DNA of 64,000 bases, from the NCBI RefSeq assembly GCF_014905115.1, contig NZ_CP041235.1, positions 2,170,001-2,234,000 of the forward strand, in the 5' to 3' direction. The DNA comes from Sulfurimonas sediminis (lineage in GTDB: Bacteria; Campylobacterota; Campylobacteria; Campylobacterales; Sulfurimonadaceae). Shown here one piece after another: positions 9,110 through 18,580 of this stretch. The notes beneath the pieces were generated by a model. It saw nothing but the letters and a program-made list of their open reading frames with translations. It was not told the origin of the DNA and did not search any database. Made by a program: the position numbers and the translations under genes. Numbering within the stretch: the stretch's first letter is position 1; every line of letters begins with the position of its first letter.

Positions 9110-9589
9110 ATGAAAAAAATTCTCATTTTATGTTTGTTGAGTTTATCACTCTGGTCTACCGCTCTGACAAATGTATATTCTGTCACGTACAAAGGTTCTA
9201 TTGATACAATAGAAGAAAATATTCTAGAACACTTCAAAGAAGTAAAACTGGTTGTTCCTTGGAAACTTGACATTTTAAATGAATTTAAGAGAAAGGGGCT
9301 TGAAAAAAAATTTGGTAAAAACTTCAACACATCTCATCTTTCAAGTGTCAGGACTATCGTCGCCTGTAATGGTAAGTTCGGTAACATGATTATAAATGCT
9401 GATCCAACAATGATGGCATTCTGTCCTATTAGAATAACACTTATAGAAAAAGATGGAAAAACCACTGTTTTGTATGTAAGACCAACAAGTGCGCCAAAAG
9501 ATTCTAAAGCATACCCAATATTAAAAAAACTTGAGAAAAAAGTAATCAAAGCAATTGAGGATGCTAATGATTTTGAAAATAAAAGTTAA
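9110..9589 (+). CDS. Secreted DUF302-family protein
   Basis: About 159 aa from the ATG preceded by AAGGAA (9098-9103). A signal peptide (MKKILILCLLSLSLWSTALT) is followed by a DUF302-like domain with VPWKLDILNEFKRKGL, VACNGKFGNMIINAD and FCPIRITLIEKDGK. DUF302 proteins are small, often periplasmic, and of unknown biochemical function; several occur beside sulfur or metal genes. A second DUF302 protein is encoded at 40096. The gene sits directly upstream of the response regulator and the two may be regulated together by the TTAAC boxes. Confidence 0.75.
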   Translation: MKKILILCLLSLSLWSTALTNVYSVTYKGSIDTIEENILEHFKEVKLVVPWKLDILNEFKRKGLEKKFGKNFNTSHLSSVRTIVACNGKFGNMIINADPTMMAFCPIRITLIEKDGKTTVLYVRPTSAPKDSKAYPILKKLEKKVIKAIEDANDFENKS

Positions 9590-9596
9590 TTAAAGT

Positions 9597-9621
9597 GGGT
9601 GTTAACATTAAATTAACACCC
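9597..9621. promoter_or_regulatory. Inverted repeat GGGTGTTAA/TTAACACCC upstream of the response regulator
   Basis: Perfect 9-bp arms (9597-9605, 9613-9621) around a 7-nt loop. It lies after the DUF302 stop and 45 nt before the response regulator start. It may terminate the upstream gene, but no T run follows, and the TTAAC cores match elements upstream of the DUF302 and porin genes, so an operator for autoregulation is equally likely. Confidence 0.45.
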
Positions 9622-9665
9622 GTCTTGTAATATATGCTAAATTTATAAATGTGAGCATATAAAAT

Positions 9666-10349
9666 ATGAAAAAAATAAGTATACTTATGATCGAAGATGA
9701 TCTTGTGTTAGCTGAGCTAATTTCTGACTATCTTCGCAATGCAGATATGGACATTCTTATACAAGGTGACCCAACTACAATACTCTCTTTGCTAAAAAAT
9801 AAAAAATTTGACATCATTATATTGGACTTAACCCTTCCAAAGATGGATGGTTTATTTTTATGTGAACAAATTTCCACCTTATACAAAACACCTATTATTA
9901 TTTCATCCGCACGGGGAGGTGTGAGTGACAAAGTACTTGGCTTGGAAAAAGGAGCTGATGATTACATTGCAAAACCATATGATCCACGAGAACTAGTCGC
10001 AAGAATTCATGCACACTTAAGACAAAAAAAAAGCAATGTTATTGTAGGACAAAAAATTCAATTTGGAGAGTTCAGTGTTGATAAAGCACGGATGCTTATA
10101 TTTCAAAATGAAAATGAACTATCTTTAACTATAGCTGAATACGGTATTCTACTTCTATTTTTAGAAGAAAGAGGTCGAGTCCTTTCTCGTGGCACCATTC
10201 TTGACAGTGTTGATGGCATGAGTTGGGAAAGCGATGAAAGAAGTATTGATGTCATTATTAGCCGGCTACGATGCAAACTTGGTGATACTCCAAGAAATTC
10301 AAAGTATATAGAATCTATTCGTGGCATAGGATACAGGATGAAAGAATGA
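9666..10349 (+). CDS. OmpR-family response regulator
   Basis: 227 aa: receiver domain with acidic pair IEDD (residues 9-12), phospho-acceptor Asp in IIILDLTLPKMDG (about residue 54) and conserved Lys in DDYIAKPYDP, then a winged-helix DNA-binding domain ending SIRGIGYRMK. It overlaps the kinase gene start by 4 nt (ATGA), so the pair is coupled. It resembles the acid-response ArsRS-type pairs of Campylobacterota, but the signal is unknown. Because the partner kinase is disrupted, this regulator may now be orphaned. Confidence 0.9.
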   Translation: MKKISILMIEDDLVLAELISDYLRNADMDILIQGDPTTILSLLKNKKFDIIILDLTLPKMDGLFLCEQISTLYKTPIIISSARGGVSDKVLGLEKGADDYIAKPYDPRELVARIHAHLRQKKSNVIVGQKIQFGEFSVDKARMLIFQNENELSLTIAEYGILLLFLEERGRVLSRGTILDSVDGMSWESDERSIDVIISRLRCKLGDTPRNSKYIESIRGIGYRMKE

Positions 10350-11465
10350 ACAGACATTCTATATTATTTAAAATAATAATTTTTTTTATTGTCGCACTTG
10401 TAGCTACAACAGCTTTATTTAAAGTAATGTATACTCATGAATTTACTTCGGCAAAAGCAAATTTAAGAACACATTATCATCATGTCGCTATGTCTATTAT
10501 GCGATGGAAGTTCGCAGGCGGAAGTAAAAATCAACTTCTTAAAGATTTAAAAACTATGAATATAGAAATAGTAAAGGACGCATCTCTTAAAAAATCAATA
10601 TTACAAACAAAAAGTATAGACAGAGTTTCTTGTGCGAGAGGGCATTTTGACCTTTATGAACTTGGTGATTATCGTTATATTGTAACACCAAAAGCAACAG
10701 GAAGTATTATACTGAAAGATTTAAAAACAGAATTTATTAATGTTAATTATGTATGGGTTCTTTATGGATTCTTTATCGTTATCTTATGTATTTTATTTAT
10801 TTCTATTGCAATTAGTATTTATCCTTTAAAACAGCTTCAAAGAAAAATAAAAAAGTTTGGTGAAGGAAATAATGAAATAGATTTTTCCACAACAAGAAAA
10901 GATGAAATTGCTGATGTAGCAAATGAATTTGACCACACATTAAAAAAAATACAAAATATGATTGATGCACGTGTTATTTTTTTAAGAAATGTGACACATG
11001 AATTAAAAACACCAATTACAAAAGGACAATTATCCTTAGAGTTTTTAGAAGATTCACGGACAAAAACAATATTATCAAATGTTTTTGTGAGATTAACCAT
11101 ACTTGTACAAGAATTCCTACATATAGAAAATGTTACAGCCTGTGACTGTGTTATCAATAAAAAAAGCTACCATATCGCAGATATTTTAAACAATGCCTGT
11201 GATTTACTTTTTTTAGAACCAGATAGCATAACCCACAATCTAGATAATGAAATGATTGAAGTTGATTTTAATCTTGCCAGTATTGTATTTAAAAATCTTA
11301 TTGATAATGGAATAAAGTATGCAGATGATGCTGCTATTTTTCTATATTATGAAAATAACACATTGGCTTTTTGTTCCCGTGGTGAAAAAATGGATAAACC
11401 TCTTGAGCATTATACCAAAGCATTCACAAAAGAAAGTATAAAAAATATAAATCACAGTTTTGGAT

Positions 11466-12720
11466 CACCACAATCCTCTAAAAACTCAATTTTAATATTT
11501 GAGCGATAGAGTCATCCAAATCCCATCTATTGTTGATGAGTTGTTCTTGTATAGATTTTGCACCATTAAGGTGTAAAATATTCAAAATCATACTTCTAAG
11601 AATAGTCATTAAAAATGGATTTAAATGACAATTATGAGCATCTTCTAAAAGTGAATTATCTTTGTATTGATGCATGGTTTCCACTTTCCAATGGTGTAAA
11701 ATTTTATTGTGAAAGAATTCTGCACTTTCATGAAAATTTGCAATACAGAATTGAATTCTAGTGCTATTAGTAATCTCGCCAGTTTTATGATTTGTTGACT
11801 CTACTTTTTTTATAACTTTTATTATTGAGCGAATATGAGTTATGCCATTATGATAAAAAGTAGTTGGTTGATATACAAACACCTTCCTATTAATCCATTC
11901 ATTAGATTGTTGGACAGGTTTAGCCTTGTAAATATTTGTCGGTTTTATATCTCTTGAAATTTCATCTATTTTATCAAGTAAGGTTTTTTGATTATCTTTT
12001 ACCTTGGCAATATATTTTGAACCACTATTTTCGATAGCATCAAGAGTTTTTTTGGGTATTCATTGCATCAAAAGTAAAGATAAATTCATCTCCCAATTCC
12101 CCTATCATAGCCTGAAGGGCAGGTATTTCATTCGACTTCTCTGCTATTTGTTGATGAGCAATTATTACCCCTATCTCAGATAAAACAGCACCAACTACTT
12201 CTATTGATCTCTTATCTTTGTATTTGCTGCCATTCATAACCTTGCCATCTACGCTCAGGTGCTTTCCTCTTGTATCGACATAGGTTCTTATCCATTTCCT
12301 AAAAACAACTTCAACTTCTTGGCTATCAACTTTCGCTAACACATCAGAAACCAAACTTTTCTTTGGTGTTAATATAAACTCTACACCTAATAATCTTTTA
12401 ACTTGTTCTTTTTGAATATGCTTCTCTATCCAAATAGATATTTGCTTATAGTCAGTTGCTCCCATCAATCCAGCCAATACTGAAAGATATAAAATATGTT
12501 CTAGTCGGTGTCTTTTACCTTGAGGTTTCCGATAGTCTGTCACCTCTGAAAACAATTTTAAAAGTTGATTTGATTGGGCTTGATCTGCATACCCTCTTAT
12601 AGAACGCTTTTTCGCTAATTTTTCTCTTGTTTTTGTTGCCATATGTAATCACTTTAGTTTTTTAGAGTTTAAGCAATTATTGTTCTTCTTTTAAATTCCT
12701 GTTTTTTTAGGATTGGGGTG
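11466..12720 (-). mobile_element. ISAs1-family insertion sequence, copy 1
   Basis: 1255 bp flanked by a 9-bp target duplication GTTTTGGAT. The ends are short imperfect inverted repeats: CACCACAATCC at the left and the complement of GGATTGGGGTG at the right. It carries one frameshifted transposase gene on the minus strand. ISAs1 elements make 8-10 bp duplications, consistent with this. It sits inside the sensor kinase gene. Its ends differ from those of the ISAs1 copy at 29086-30394, so the two are different elements. Confidence 0.9.
11478..12642 (-). pseudogene. ISAs1-family transposase, frameshifted
   Basis: The N-terminal part (12642 down to about 12047) includes the DDE-associated domain (DYRKPQGKRHRLEHILYLSV) and the first catalytic Asp in LSVDGKVMNG. 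It ends early as FDAMNTQKNS. Comparison with the intact copy at 29 kb (FDALLTQSEILNTIDEQG) shows the frame should continue as TLDAIENSGSKYIAKVKD, which is present one base out of frame. The fault is a run of seven T (12047-12053) where six would keep the frame. The remainder (HHWKVETMH... to 11478) is open. Either real decay or a homopolymer sequencing error. Confidence 0.85.
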
Positions 12721-12830
12721 GTTTTGGATTAGGCTTATATATTGTTGATTATATTATAAAAAAGCATGGTTATAATTTTTTATATGTACATGAGAACAAC
12801 TATAATAAATTTATTTTAGACTTTACAACT

Positions 12831-12900
12831 GTTAACATTCAATTAATAAAAAATTAACAACTAATTTATATAAAACTCTTATAATACTTTCATAGCATAA
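12831..12900 (+). promoter_or_regulatory. Porin promoter with TTAAC/TTAAT boxes
   Basis: CTGTTAAC, CAATTAAT and AAAATTAAC lie in series, followed by CTAATTTATA and TATAAT (near 12879). The arrangement matches that upstream of the DUF302 gene at 9110 and the TTAAC inverted repeat before the response regulator. The kinase gene ends inside this stretch, so the promoter overlaps its 3' end. Confidence 0.45.
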
Positions 12901-12919
12901 ATATAAAAAAGGGGTAAAA

Positions 12920-14311
12920 ATGAAAACGGAATTAAAAAAATCAATCGTAGTTCTAATGACCTGTGCGAGTGTCAGCCAAATAAATGCAGCAGAGGTTACA
13001 ATAGATGGCTACAGAGGAGGGAATATCGAATTGCAATTAAAAGCAATGACTGTTCTAAGTGACAATAAAAATAATTTTGGACCAAGTAATGGAAGTGGTT
13101 TTTTAGTAAAATTAAAATATGAAACACCCGAAATTTTTGACAATATAAAGGTCGGCGTAGCTTCCTATACAAACGGAGATGGAGGATTAACAACATGGGA
13201 TGAAAGAGCTGCACCTGAGTATAATAAAGGTGCTTATGGGATGGTTGTTTCACCTGATGGAAAAGAAAAAACTCTTCTAGGAGAAGCCTATATAAATTAT
13301 AAAAATTCTTATATAAAACTTAAACTTGGGAGACAACAACTTAAAACGCCATTAACAGTCATCAAAACATCTTTGATGCCAAATTTTTATGAAGCCTATA
13401 TACTTGAGAGTGAAATCACACAAGGCTTAAAATTTACAGGAGGGCATATCAATAAAATCTCTTTTGGCTCTCGAGCAATGGCTGACTGGGGAGTAATAGG
13501 AGAAAAAACTGGCACTGCAGGTGTTGGATTAGGTGGTAGCGGAGTTTTATTTGAACAAGCCGGTGGAGATTTAGAACAAGCAAAATTTTATAACATAGGT
13601 ACTGCCGCAGGAAAAACTTCCACCAATGGAAGAAGCATAGTTGCTCTAACATATACTGGAATTCACAATTTTCAAGCTAATTTTTGGATCTATCATTCAT
13701 GGGATATTGCTACAGATTATTATACAGAACTACAATACACGCTTGGAATCAAAAAAGGTATAAAATTAAAATTATCTGCTCAATATTTAGCACAAAAAGA
13801 TACAGGAACTGCCCTGGCAGGTGCTAGAGATTTTAATTTATACGGATTTAAGGCATTTGTAGGCAACAAAAAAATTGGAATGTATATAGCACTCAATCAA
13901 TCTGGAAAAAAAGATTCTGATCCAATAAATCAAGAAGGACAATATTTTAATGCTTGGGGAGCAGATCCGGCTTACACTAGTTCAATATTCTCTCGTAATG
14001 CATACAGAGAAGATGTTACAGCATATAAGATAGGAGGTCATTATACTATTTTCAAAGGATTAAAAATCATGATGAGTTATGCAAATTATGGACAGTCATT
14101 AACATCTGCCGGAAACAGCCCCAGCCCAAGTTTTGTATCACAAAACAATGCCTATGAACTCGACACAGTTTTAGTATATAAACCAAACAGAAAATGGATG
14201 TTTAAAGTATTTAATGCAAAAAGATTAAGCGAGTATGATGGTGTAGCATACCCTACGGTGCTTAATAGAGAAATGGATCATTACAGATTTATAACTTCAT
14301 ATATATTCTAA
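12920..14311 (+). CDS. Outer-membrane porin (OprD-like)
   Basis: 463 aa with a signal peptide (to about residue 24, VSQINAAE), then a beta-barrel composition of alternating hydrophobic residues and many Gly/Tyr/Asn, the porin-like segment AYINYKNSYIKLKLGRQQLKTPL, and a C-terminal strand ending YIF, the usual aromatic end of outer-membrane proteins. It follows a strong GGGG ribosome site. Its position after the two-component pair and the shared TTAAC boxes suggest it is a target of that pair. The solute is unknown. A related porin is at 43587-45089. Confidence 0.8.
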   Translation: MKTELKKSIVVLMTCASVSQINAAEVTIDGYRGGNIELQLKAMTVLSDNKNNFGPSNGSGFLVKLKYETPEIFDNIKVGVASYTNGDGGLTTWDERAAPEYNKGAYGMVVSPDGKEKTLLGEAYINYKNSYIKLKLGRQQLKTPLTVIKTSLMPNFYEAYILESEITQGLKFTGGHINKISFGSRAMADWGVIGEKTGTAGVGLGGSGVLFEQAGGDLEQAKFYNIGTAAGKTSTNGRSIVALTYTGIHNFQANFWIYHSWDIATDYYTELQYTLGIKKGIKLKLSAQYLAQKDTGTALAGARDFNLYGFKAFVGNKKIGMYIALNQSGKKDSDPINQEGQYFNAWGADPAYTSSIFSRNAYREDVTAYKIGGHYTIFKGLKIMMSYANYGQSLTSAGNSPSPSFVSQNNAYELDTVLVYKPNRKWMFKVFNAKRLSEYDGVAYPTVLNREMDHYRFITSYIF

Positions 14312-14334
14312 AACTAGATTTAGTCAATCCCTTT

Positions 14335-14354
14335 CCTTCTTTTTTAAAGAAGGG
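14335..14354. terminator. Hairpin between porin and convergent GGDEF gene
   Basis: CCTTCTTT (14335-14342) pairs with AAAGAAGG (14346-14353) over a 3-nt loop of T. It lies between two convergent genes and could stop transcription in either direction. Confidence 0.55.
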
Positions 14355-14374
14355 ATATACACGATTGATTCATA

Positions 14375-15859
14375 CTAAGGCACAGAAAATAAAACAACTT
14401 TGTTTCTTCCGCTCTCTTTCACTTTATAGAGGGCATTGTCCGCACTTTTATAAATATGTTTCACTTCACCCTTGCGTGCATCAGAGAGATAACATACGCC
14501 TATAGATATGGTAAGCACTCCATACTTTTCGTTGTAAAGATGCTCAATTTTCAGGTTTTGCACCTCTTTGCATATATTTTGCAGGTGACTAAAGGCTTCC
14601 TCTTTTGTATAGGCACTGCAGACAAAACCAAACTCTTCTCCGCCCAAACGGAAAAAAAACTCATTGGCACGCTGTGTCAGTTCTGTGATTTTTGCAGTAA
14701 TTTTCTGCAAAGCTTCATCGCCTGCATCATGTCCGTAGTTATCATTGTAGAGTTTAAAATTATCCACATCCATAATCGCAAAACAAAAACTCTCATGGGT
14801 TCTTTTTGCTCTGTTTAGCTCCTGGGGAAACACTACATTAAAGTAACGCCTGTTGTAAATACTTGTCAGTGCGTCCTGCATGGACAAATCTTCAAATTTA
14901 TGCCGAATATTATATATTTCTGTTATATCATTTAATGTCACCATCATGTGCATTTTATTCTCTTCATATATCTTTTTGGCATACACAGAAAAGTAGTACT
15001 CTTGTTCCAGGTAACAGATTTTTATGATTGGCTCTTCCTCACTCAGAACCTCTTCTACCCATTGCATTTTTGTACTGTTGATGGTATCGCCATGACATGA
15101 TGCACAAAAAAAGTCACAAATACATTCATGCTCTCTTTTAAACTCTTCCAAAGAAGCGTACTCTTTGAAAAATTTAAAAAATGCTTCATTGGCCCGGGTA
15201 ATGCTGTTGCCGGTTGTAATAATGATGATATTGGGACTCTTCTCAAAAAGGGTCTCCAGATAAATCTCTTTTTTGGCATGTTCTTTTTCGAGCAGTTTTG
15301 TCTGTTGGCGGACTTTGAGTTCAAGTGTATTGCTTAGCTTTTCATAACTGCTGCTCTTTTTTTGTAAAAACCTGATGAGAAAAAGAAGAACAAATGTAAA
15401 AACAGTAAATAAAAAACTTACTGCAAAAAATTTGATCCAGACACTCTGTATCTTCTCTACATAAAAAGAGGCATCCATATCAATGGCAATGTCCTTGTAA
15501 ACATAGTAAAGCCTTTTTTTTTCGCTCTCAAGCCTGTAAGTAGGTTTTTTTGACAGCTTTGGAGTCACTGTATAGTAAAAATCGTTGTTTTGGTATTGTT
15601 TCAAGAGAGTTTGCACAAGCAGTTTGGAATCAACTTTTTTAAAGGTATCACCTTCTTTTACATAAAAAGTTCCAATCTCTGCAGGAAGACTACGGATATT
15701 TTCTATCTCTTCATAATGTTCCTGTGCATCTTTGAGTAAATTGTCAGTATAGTTTTTTTGTGCCTCTACAGCTATCATGTAGAGGTATGCTTCTATAAAA
15801 ACCCATACAAGCAAAATGCTAATCCCAATAATAAAAAATTTATTTTTTGAGTTCTTCAT
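14375..15859 (-). CDS. Membrane diguanylate cyclase with PAS-like domain
   Basis: 494 aa that should make cyclic di-GMP. Two membrane segments (about residues 9-30 and 145-167) bracket a periplasmic sensor region; then a coiled coil (LSNTLELKVRQQTKLLEKEH), a PAS-like domain containing a CICDFFCASCHGD cysteine cluster, and a GGDEF domain with the active site as RLGGEEF. CASCH in the PAS region matches a heme c motif by pattern, but it lies in a predicted cytoplasmic domain, so a heme is doubtful. The gene is convergent with the porin and alone on its strand until the next small gene. Confidence 0.9.
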   Translation of the reverse strand: MKNSKNKFFIIGISILLVWVFIEAYLYMIAVEAQKNYTDNLLKDAQEHYEEIENIRSLPAEIGTFYVKEGDTFKKVDSKLLVQTLLKQYQNNDFYYTVTPKLSKKPTYRLESEKKRLYYVYKDIAIDMDASFYVEKIQSVWIKFFAVSFLFTVFTFVLLFLIRFLQKKSSSYEKLSNTLELKVRQQTKLLEKEHAKKEIYLETLFEKSPNIIIITTGNSITRANEAFFKFFKEYASLEEFKREHECICDFFCASCHGDTINSTKMQWVEEVLSEEEPIIKICYLEQEYYFSVYAKKIYEENKMHMMVTLNDITEIYNIRHKFEDLSMQDALTSIYNRRYFNVVFPQELNRAKRTHESFCFAIMDVDNFKLYNDNYGHDAGDEALQKITAKITELTQRANEFFFRLGGEEFGFVCSAYTKEEAFSHLQNICKEVQNLKIEHLYNEKYGVLTISIGVCYLSDARKGEVKHIYKSADNALYKVKESGRNKVVLFSVP

Positions 15860-15907
15860 ACAAATAGCTTATAGCAAACAAACTGAAAGCTATGTTAATT
15901 TGTTACC

Positions 15908-16246
15908 TTACTTTTCTTCTATACTAATTTGAGAAGCGACAATATACAAAGGCGCATTGTGTACATGTAACATGGTACTCCCACTTCCCAGTGCAAAGCC
16001 ATACAAATCTTTTTCTTTTATAAGTGTAATTCCAAAGCCCATATCCATAAAAGAGAGTACGCTGTTATCTAAGATTCTTGATGCACTCACTCCTTTAAAT
16101 GTAATATCAACACTATTGACATCTTCACCTTCATCGTCTAAGACTCCAAGTGTCACAACTGTTGCATCCGGAAGTTGCTGTATTGAACGCAGTTGTTCAT
16201 GTTTAAAGTGGTTGTACTTTTGCAGTAATTCTTCTATTTCTTTCAT
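15908..16246 (-). CDS. Conserved hypothetical protein
   Basis: 113 aa from the ATG at 16244-16246, which is preceded by AGGGA; a longer frame from 16279 lacks a ribosome site. No signal peptide or membrane segment. The sequence (KEIEELLQKYNHFKHEQLRS, then alternating strands VVTLGVLDDEGEDVNSVDITF) suggests a small alpha/beta cytoplasmic protein. I do not recognise the family. It lies between the GGDEF gene and the copper-box promoter of cusC, divergent from the latter. Confidence 0.55.
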   Translation of the reverse strand: MKEIEELLQKYNHFKHEQLRSIQQLPDATVVTLGVLDDEGEDVNSVDITFKGVSASRILDNSVLSFMDMGFGITLIKEKDLYGFALGSGSTMLHVHNAPLYIVASQISIEEK

Positions 16247-16339
16247 TTTTTCCCTTTTATTAAAACGACATCTTAACAATAAAAGACTTTCTCACCGCTT
16301 CGTTGGCTGAGTTAGAGTCGCCACATAAGCAACAAAACT

Positions 16340-16369
16340 CACAAACACTACACATTAGCATGCTATACT
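16340..16369 (+). promoter_or_regulatory. Copper-regulon box and -10 of cusCB
   Basis: CACA-AACACTA-CACA (16340-16354), 9 nt, then TATACT (16364-16369). The box replaces the -35 element. The same geometry recurs at seven other promoters listed here. About 45 bp around it are nearly repeated in front of cusA (22181-22210). Confidence 0.75.
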
Positions 16370-16398
16370 TTGAAAACTAAAAAACAGAGGAATAATTT

Positions 16399-17577
16399 AT
16401 GAAAACGATGATACTCGGTATCTTTTTACTCTGCAGTGGGCTCCAGGCAATCAGCCTGAATGAGATTATTGATACCGCTTTGGCAAAAAAACCGTCGCTC
16501 GAAGCTATTAATGCAAGAATTGAGGCAAACAAATACAATATAGCAGTCTCAAATCAATTTGAAAATCCCCAACTGCTCATAACAAAAAACACACTCAATT
16601 CTTCGCAGGCGATGAGTCAGTCTGTAGTGACATTCAAACAAAAAATTCCTTTTTACAATAAACGTGAAACCAACAAAAGAATTGCAGAAGCTGAAGATGC
16701 TTTGCTGCAGGAACAATTAAATGCAGCAAAAACAAAACTGGTTGCACAGATAAAAAGTGAAGCCTACACCATTTGGAAACTGGGGGAGTTGTATAAAATT
16801 ATTGATGAGTATGTCACACTGACACAACAAAACATTGATCTGTATGAATCCTACACAAGTATTGATGCAAACCAGCATATCGGAATAATGAAAGCGGAAC
16901 TCTCCCTCTCGGATCTGCAAATCCAAAAAAGTGTTTTGCGTGAAAAAATCAATGCCGCCTATGCAAGACTCTCCTATCTGGCCTCATTTAAAGTCCAACA
17001 TTTGGAGATAACTATACAAATGGGAAAAAAACCAAATTTAGGGCAACTCCAAAAATCTTTGGCAGATAACCCGGATATTAAAATAAAAGACAAAGAGATT
17101 CTCAAACAAAATGCAAAATTAAAAATGGCTGATCTCAACAACTATCCGGACATCAATCTCATCGCAGGCTATGCTCTTCGAGAAAATTTTAATAACTATT
17201 TTAACTTTGGTTTCGGTTTGAGCCTGCCTATATACGGCACAGAGGATTATAAAGAAGAAGAAGCACGCGCCTTGGTTCTCTCTGTAAGAAGCCAAAAGGC
17301 AGATACTCAGATATCTGTCAATGCCGAACTTGAAGCCTATTATGCCCAAATGCTCTCTTCGTATGAAATTTACCATATTATCCAAGATGAGGCCCTTCCC
17401 CAGGTTGCTCACATGTTTGAGCTCTCAAGCTCTTCCATCTCCGTTGGGGCTGATTTGTTCAAATATATAGATGTCCTGTTTCAAAAACTTGATTTGGAAC
17501 AAAAAAGTATCAAAGCGGTCGCAAACTACAACCTGGCACAAGCCAAAATAGCACAACTTAAAGGAGAATTACAGTGA
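16399..17577 (+). CDS. cusC: TolC-like outer-membrane channel of an RND efflux system
   Basis: 392 aa with signal peptide (MKTMILGIFLLCSGLQA) and the two-repeat helical architecture of outer-membrane efflux proteins, including long coiled-coil helices (ETNKRIAEAEDALLQEQL; ILKQNAKLKMADLNNYPDI with the typical N-Y-P-D turn). It would form the outer-membrane exit duct for the CusB/CusA pump. It overlaps cusB by 4 nt. The symbol is by context: the copper box upstream and the HME-type pump at 22238. Zinc/cobalt (Czc) specificity cannot be excluded. Confidence 0.8.
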   Translation: MKTMILGIFLLCSGLQAISLNEIIDTALAKKPSLEAINARIEANKYNIAVSNQFENPQLLITKNTLNSSQAMSQSVVTFKQKIPFYNKRETNKRIAEAEDALLQEQLNAAKTKLVAQIKSEAYTIWKLGELYKIIDEYVTLTQQNIDLYESYTSIDANQHIGIMKAELSLSDLQIQKSVLREKINAAYARLSYLASFKVQHLEITIQMGKKPNLGQLQKSLADNPDIKIKDKEILKQNAKLKMADLNNYPDINLIAGYALRENFNNYFNFGFGLSLPIYGTEDYKEEEARALVLSVRSQKADTQISVNAELEAYYAQMLSSYEIYHIIQDEALPQVAHMFELSSSSISVGADLFKYIDVLFQKLDLEQKSIKAVANYNLAQAKIAQLKGELQ

Positions 17578-18572
17578 AAAATTTAAAATTACTACTACTT
17601 TTGTTACCGTTGATGGTATCGGCAAAAGAAGCATCGGTACAACAGCTTTTTTCAGTTCAGACCGTAAAAGTACAAAAAATAAAAACAAGCCACTCTAAAA
17701 AGAACTACGGTTTTGTCAAAGCAAATGAAGCGAGAGTGTATGAAGTGAGTCCCCGTTTTGGAGGATTTGTCGAAAAACTTTATGCCGACAAAATTTACAA
17801 ATATGTCAAAAAAGGCGAGCCTTTGGCGGTTGTTTACTCTCCTGAGGTATACAAGGCAAAAGAGGACTATGTCAACTCGTACAACTACACAAAAAACAGA
17901 CCGAACAAAGGCATGCTCAAAAGTGCCAAACTGAAACTTGCCCTACTGGAAGTCGCGCCAAATGAGATTTCTCAAGTTATAAAGATGAGAAAAGTATCAC
18001 CCAACACAACAATCTATGCACCGCAAAGCGGTTATATCTTTATGAAAAACATTAATGAAGGATCTGCTTTTAATGCAAAAACAAATCTTTTTGAGATAGT
18101 CAATCTTGATGATGTCTGGGTAGAGGTAAAGGTCTTTGAAGATGATGTCAAATGGCTCAAACATGCCAATGACTTTCGCGTCAGTTTTAAAACAACCGAC
18201 AAAACATATGAAACACATACAAAGTTTCTTTATCCGAACCTGAGTCCAAAAGAGGCAACACTGACTATGCGACTCACTTTGGCGAACAAAGACCATAGCC
18301 TCTTTCCGGGAATGTATGCGGATGTCATTTCAAAAGACAAAGCAAAAGAGTACCTGACACTGCCCCAAAGTGCGGTTATCTTAAAAAACGGCAAGTATTA
18401 TGTTTTTGTTGTCGGAGAATTTGAGGGAGAGTATGAACCGATGGAAGTCGATATCAAACCGCTCAATAATGAAACATACATCATAACAAGCGGACTAAAT
18501 GCAGGTGATGAAGTTGTCAACAATGCCCTCTTTATGATGGACAGTGATGCGCAGATCAACGGGCTTTACTAA
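17574..18572 (+). CDS. cusB: RND efflux periplasmic adaptor
   Basis: 332 aa. A signal peptide (residues 1-17) is followed by a barrel-sandwich hybrid (SPRFGGFVEKLYADKIYKYV, KGEPLAVVYSPEVYKAKEDY), a short alpha hairpin, then IYAPQSGYIFMKNINEGSAF and beta-barrel parts, as in CusB. It links the inner pump to the outer channel. Start overlaps the channel gene by 4 nt, so the two are coupled. Unusually, the pump gene does not follow at once: a toxin-antitoxin pair, an MFS gene and an IS element lie between, and cusA has its own copper-box promoter. Confidence 0.85.
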   Translation: MKNLKLLLLLLPLMVSAKEASVQQLFSVQTVKVQKIKTSHSKKNYGFVKANEARVYEVSPRFGGFVEKLYADKIYKYVKKGEPLAVVYSPEVYKAKEDYVNSYNYTKNRPNKGMLKSAKLKLALLEVAPNEISQVIKMRKVSPNTTIYAPQSGYIFMKNINEGSAFNAKTNLFEIVNLDDVWVEVKVFEDDVKWLKHANDFRVSFKTTDKTYETHTKFLYPNLSPKEATLTMRLTLANKDHSLFPGMYADVISKDKAKEYLTLPQSAVILKNGKYYVFVVGEFEGEYEPMEVDIKPLNNETYIITSGLNAGDEVVNNALFMMDSDAQINGLY

Positions 18573-18580
18573 GACTGTGC

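Larger units (their letters stand above)
10346..12857 (+). pseudogene. Sensor histidine kinase interrupted by an ISAs1-family element
   Basis: Reading 10346-11465 gives an N-terminal membrane segment, a periplasmic loop, a second membrane segment (around residues 130-155), a HAMP linker, the H-box VTHELKTPITKGQL and N-box NLIDNGIKYAD. The frame breaks at HSFG, where insertion sequence begins. After the element, from 12721, the same frame resumes as FGLGLYIVDYIIKKHG, the missing G-box, and ends at TAA 12855-12857. The 9-bp sequence GTTTTGGAT is present on both sides (11457-11465, 12721-12729). Without the insertion the protein would be intact, so the event is probably recent. The truncated product lacks the ATP-lid glycines and should be inactive. 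Confidence 0.9.

Noticed and set aside
12040-12060. Possible programmed -1 frameshift (A AAA AAC) in ISAs1 copy 1
   Set aside because: The heptamer is in the right register, but a -1 slip leads to a stop after about 16 codons. The transposase continues in the +1 frame, so a one-base gain in the homopolymer explains it better.
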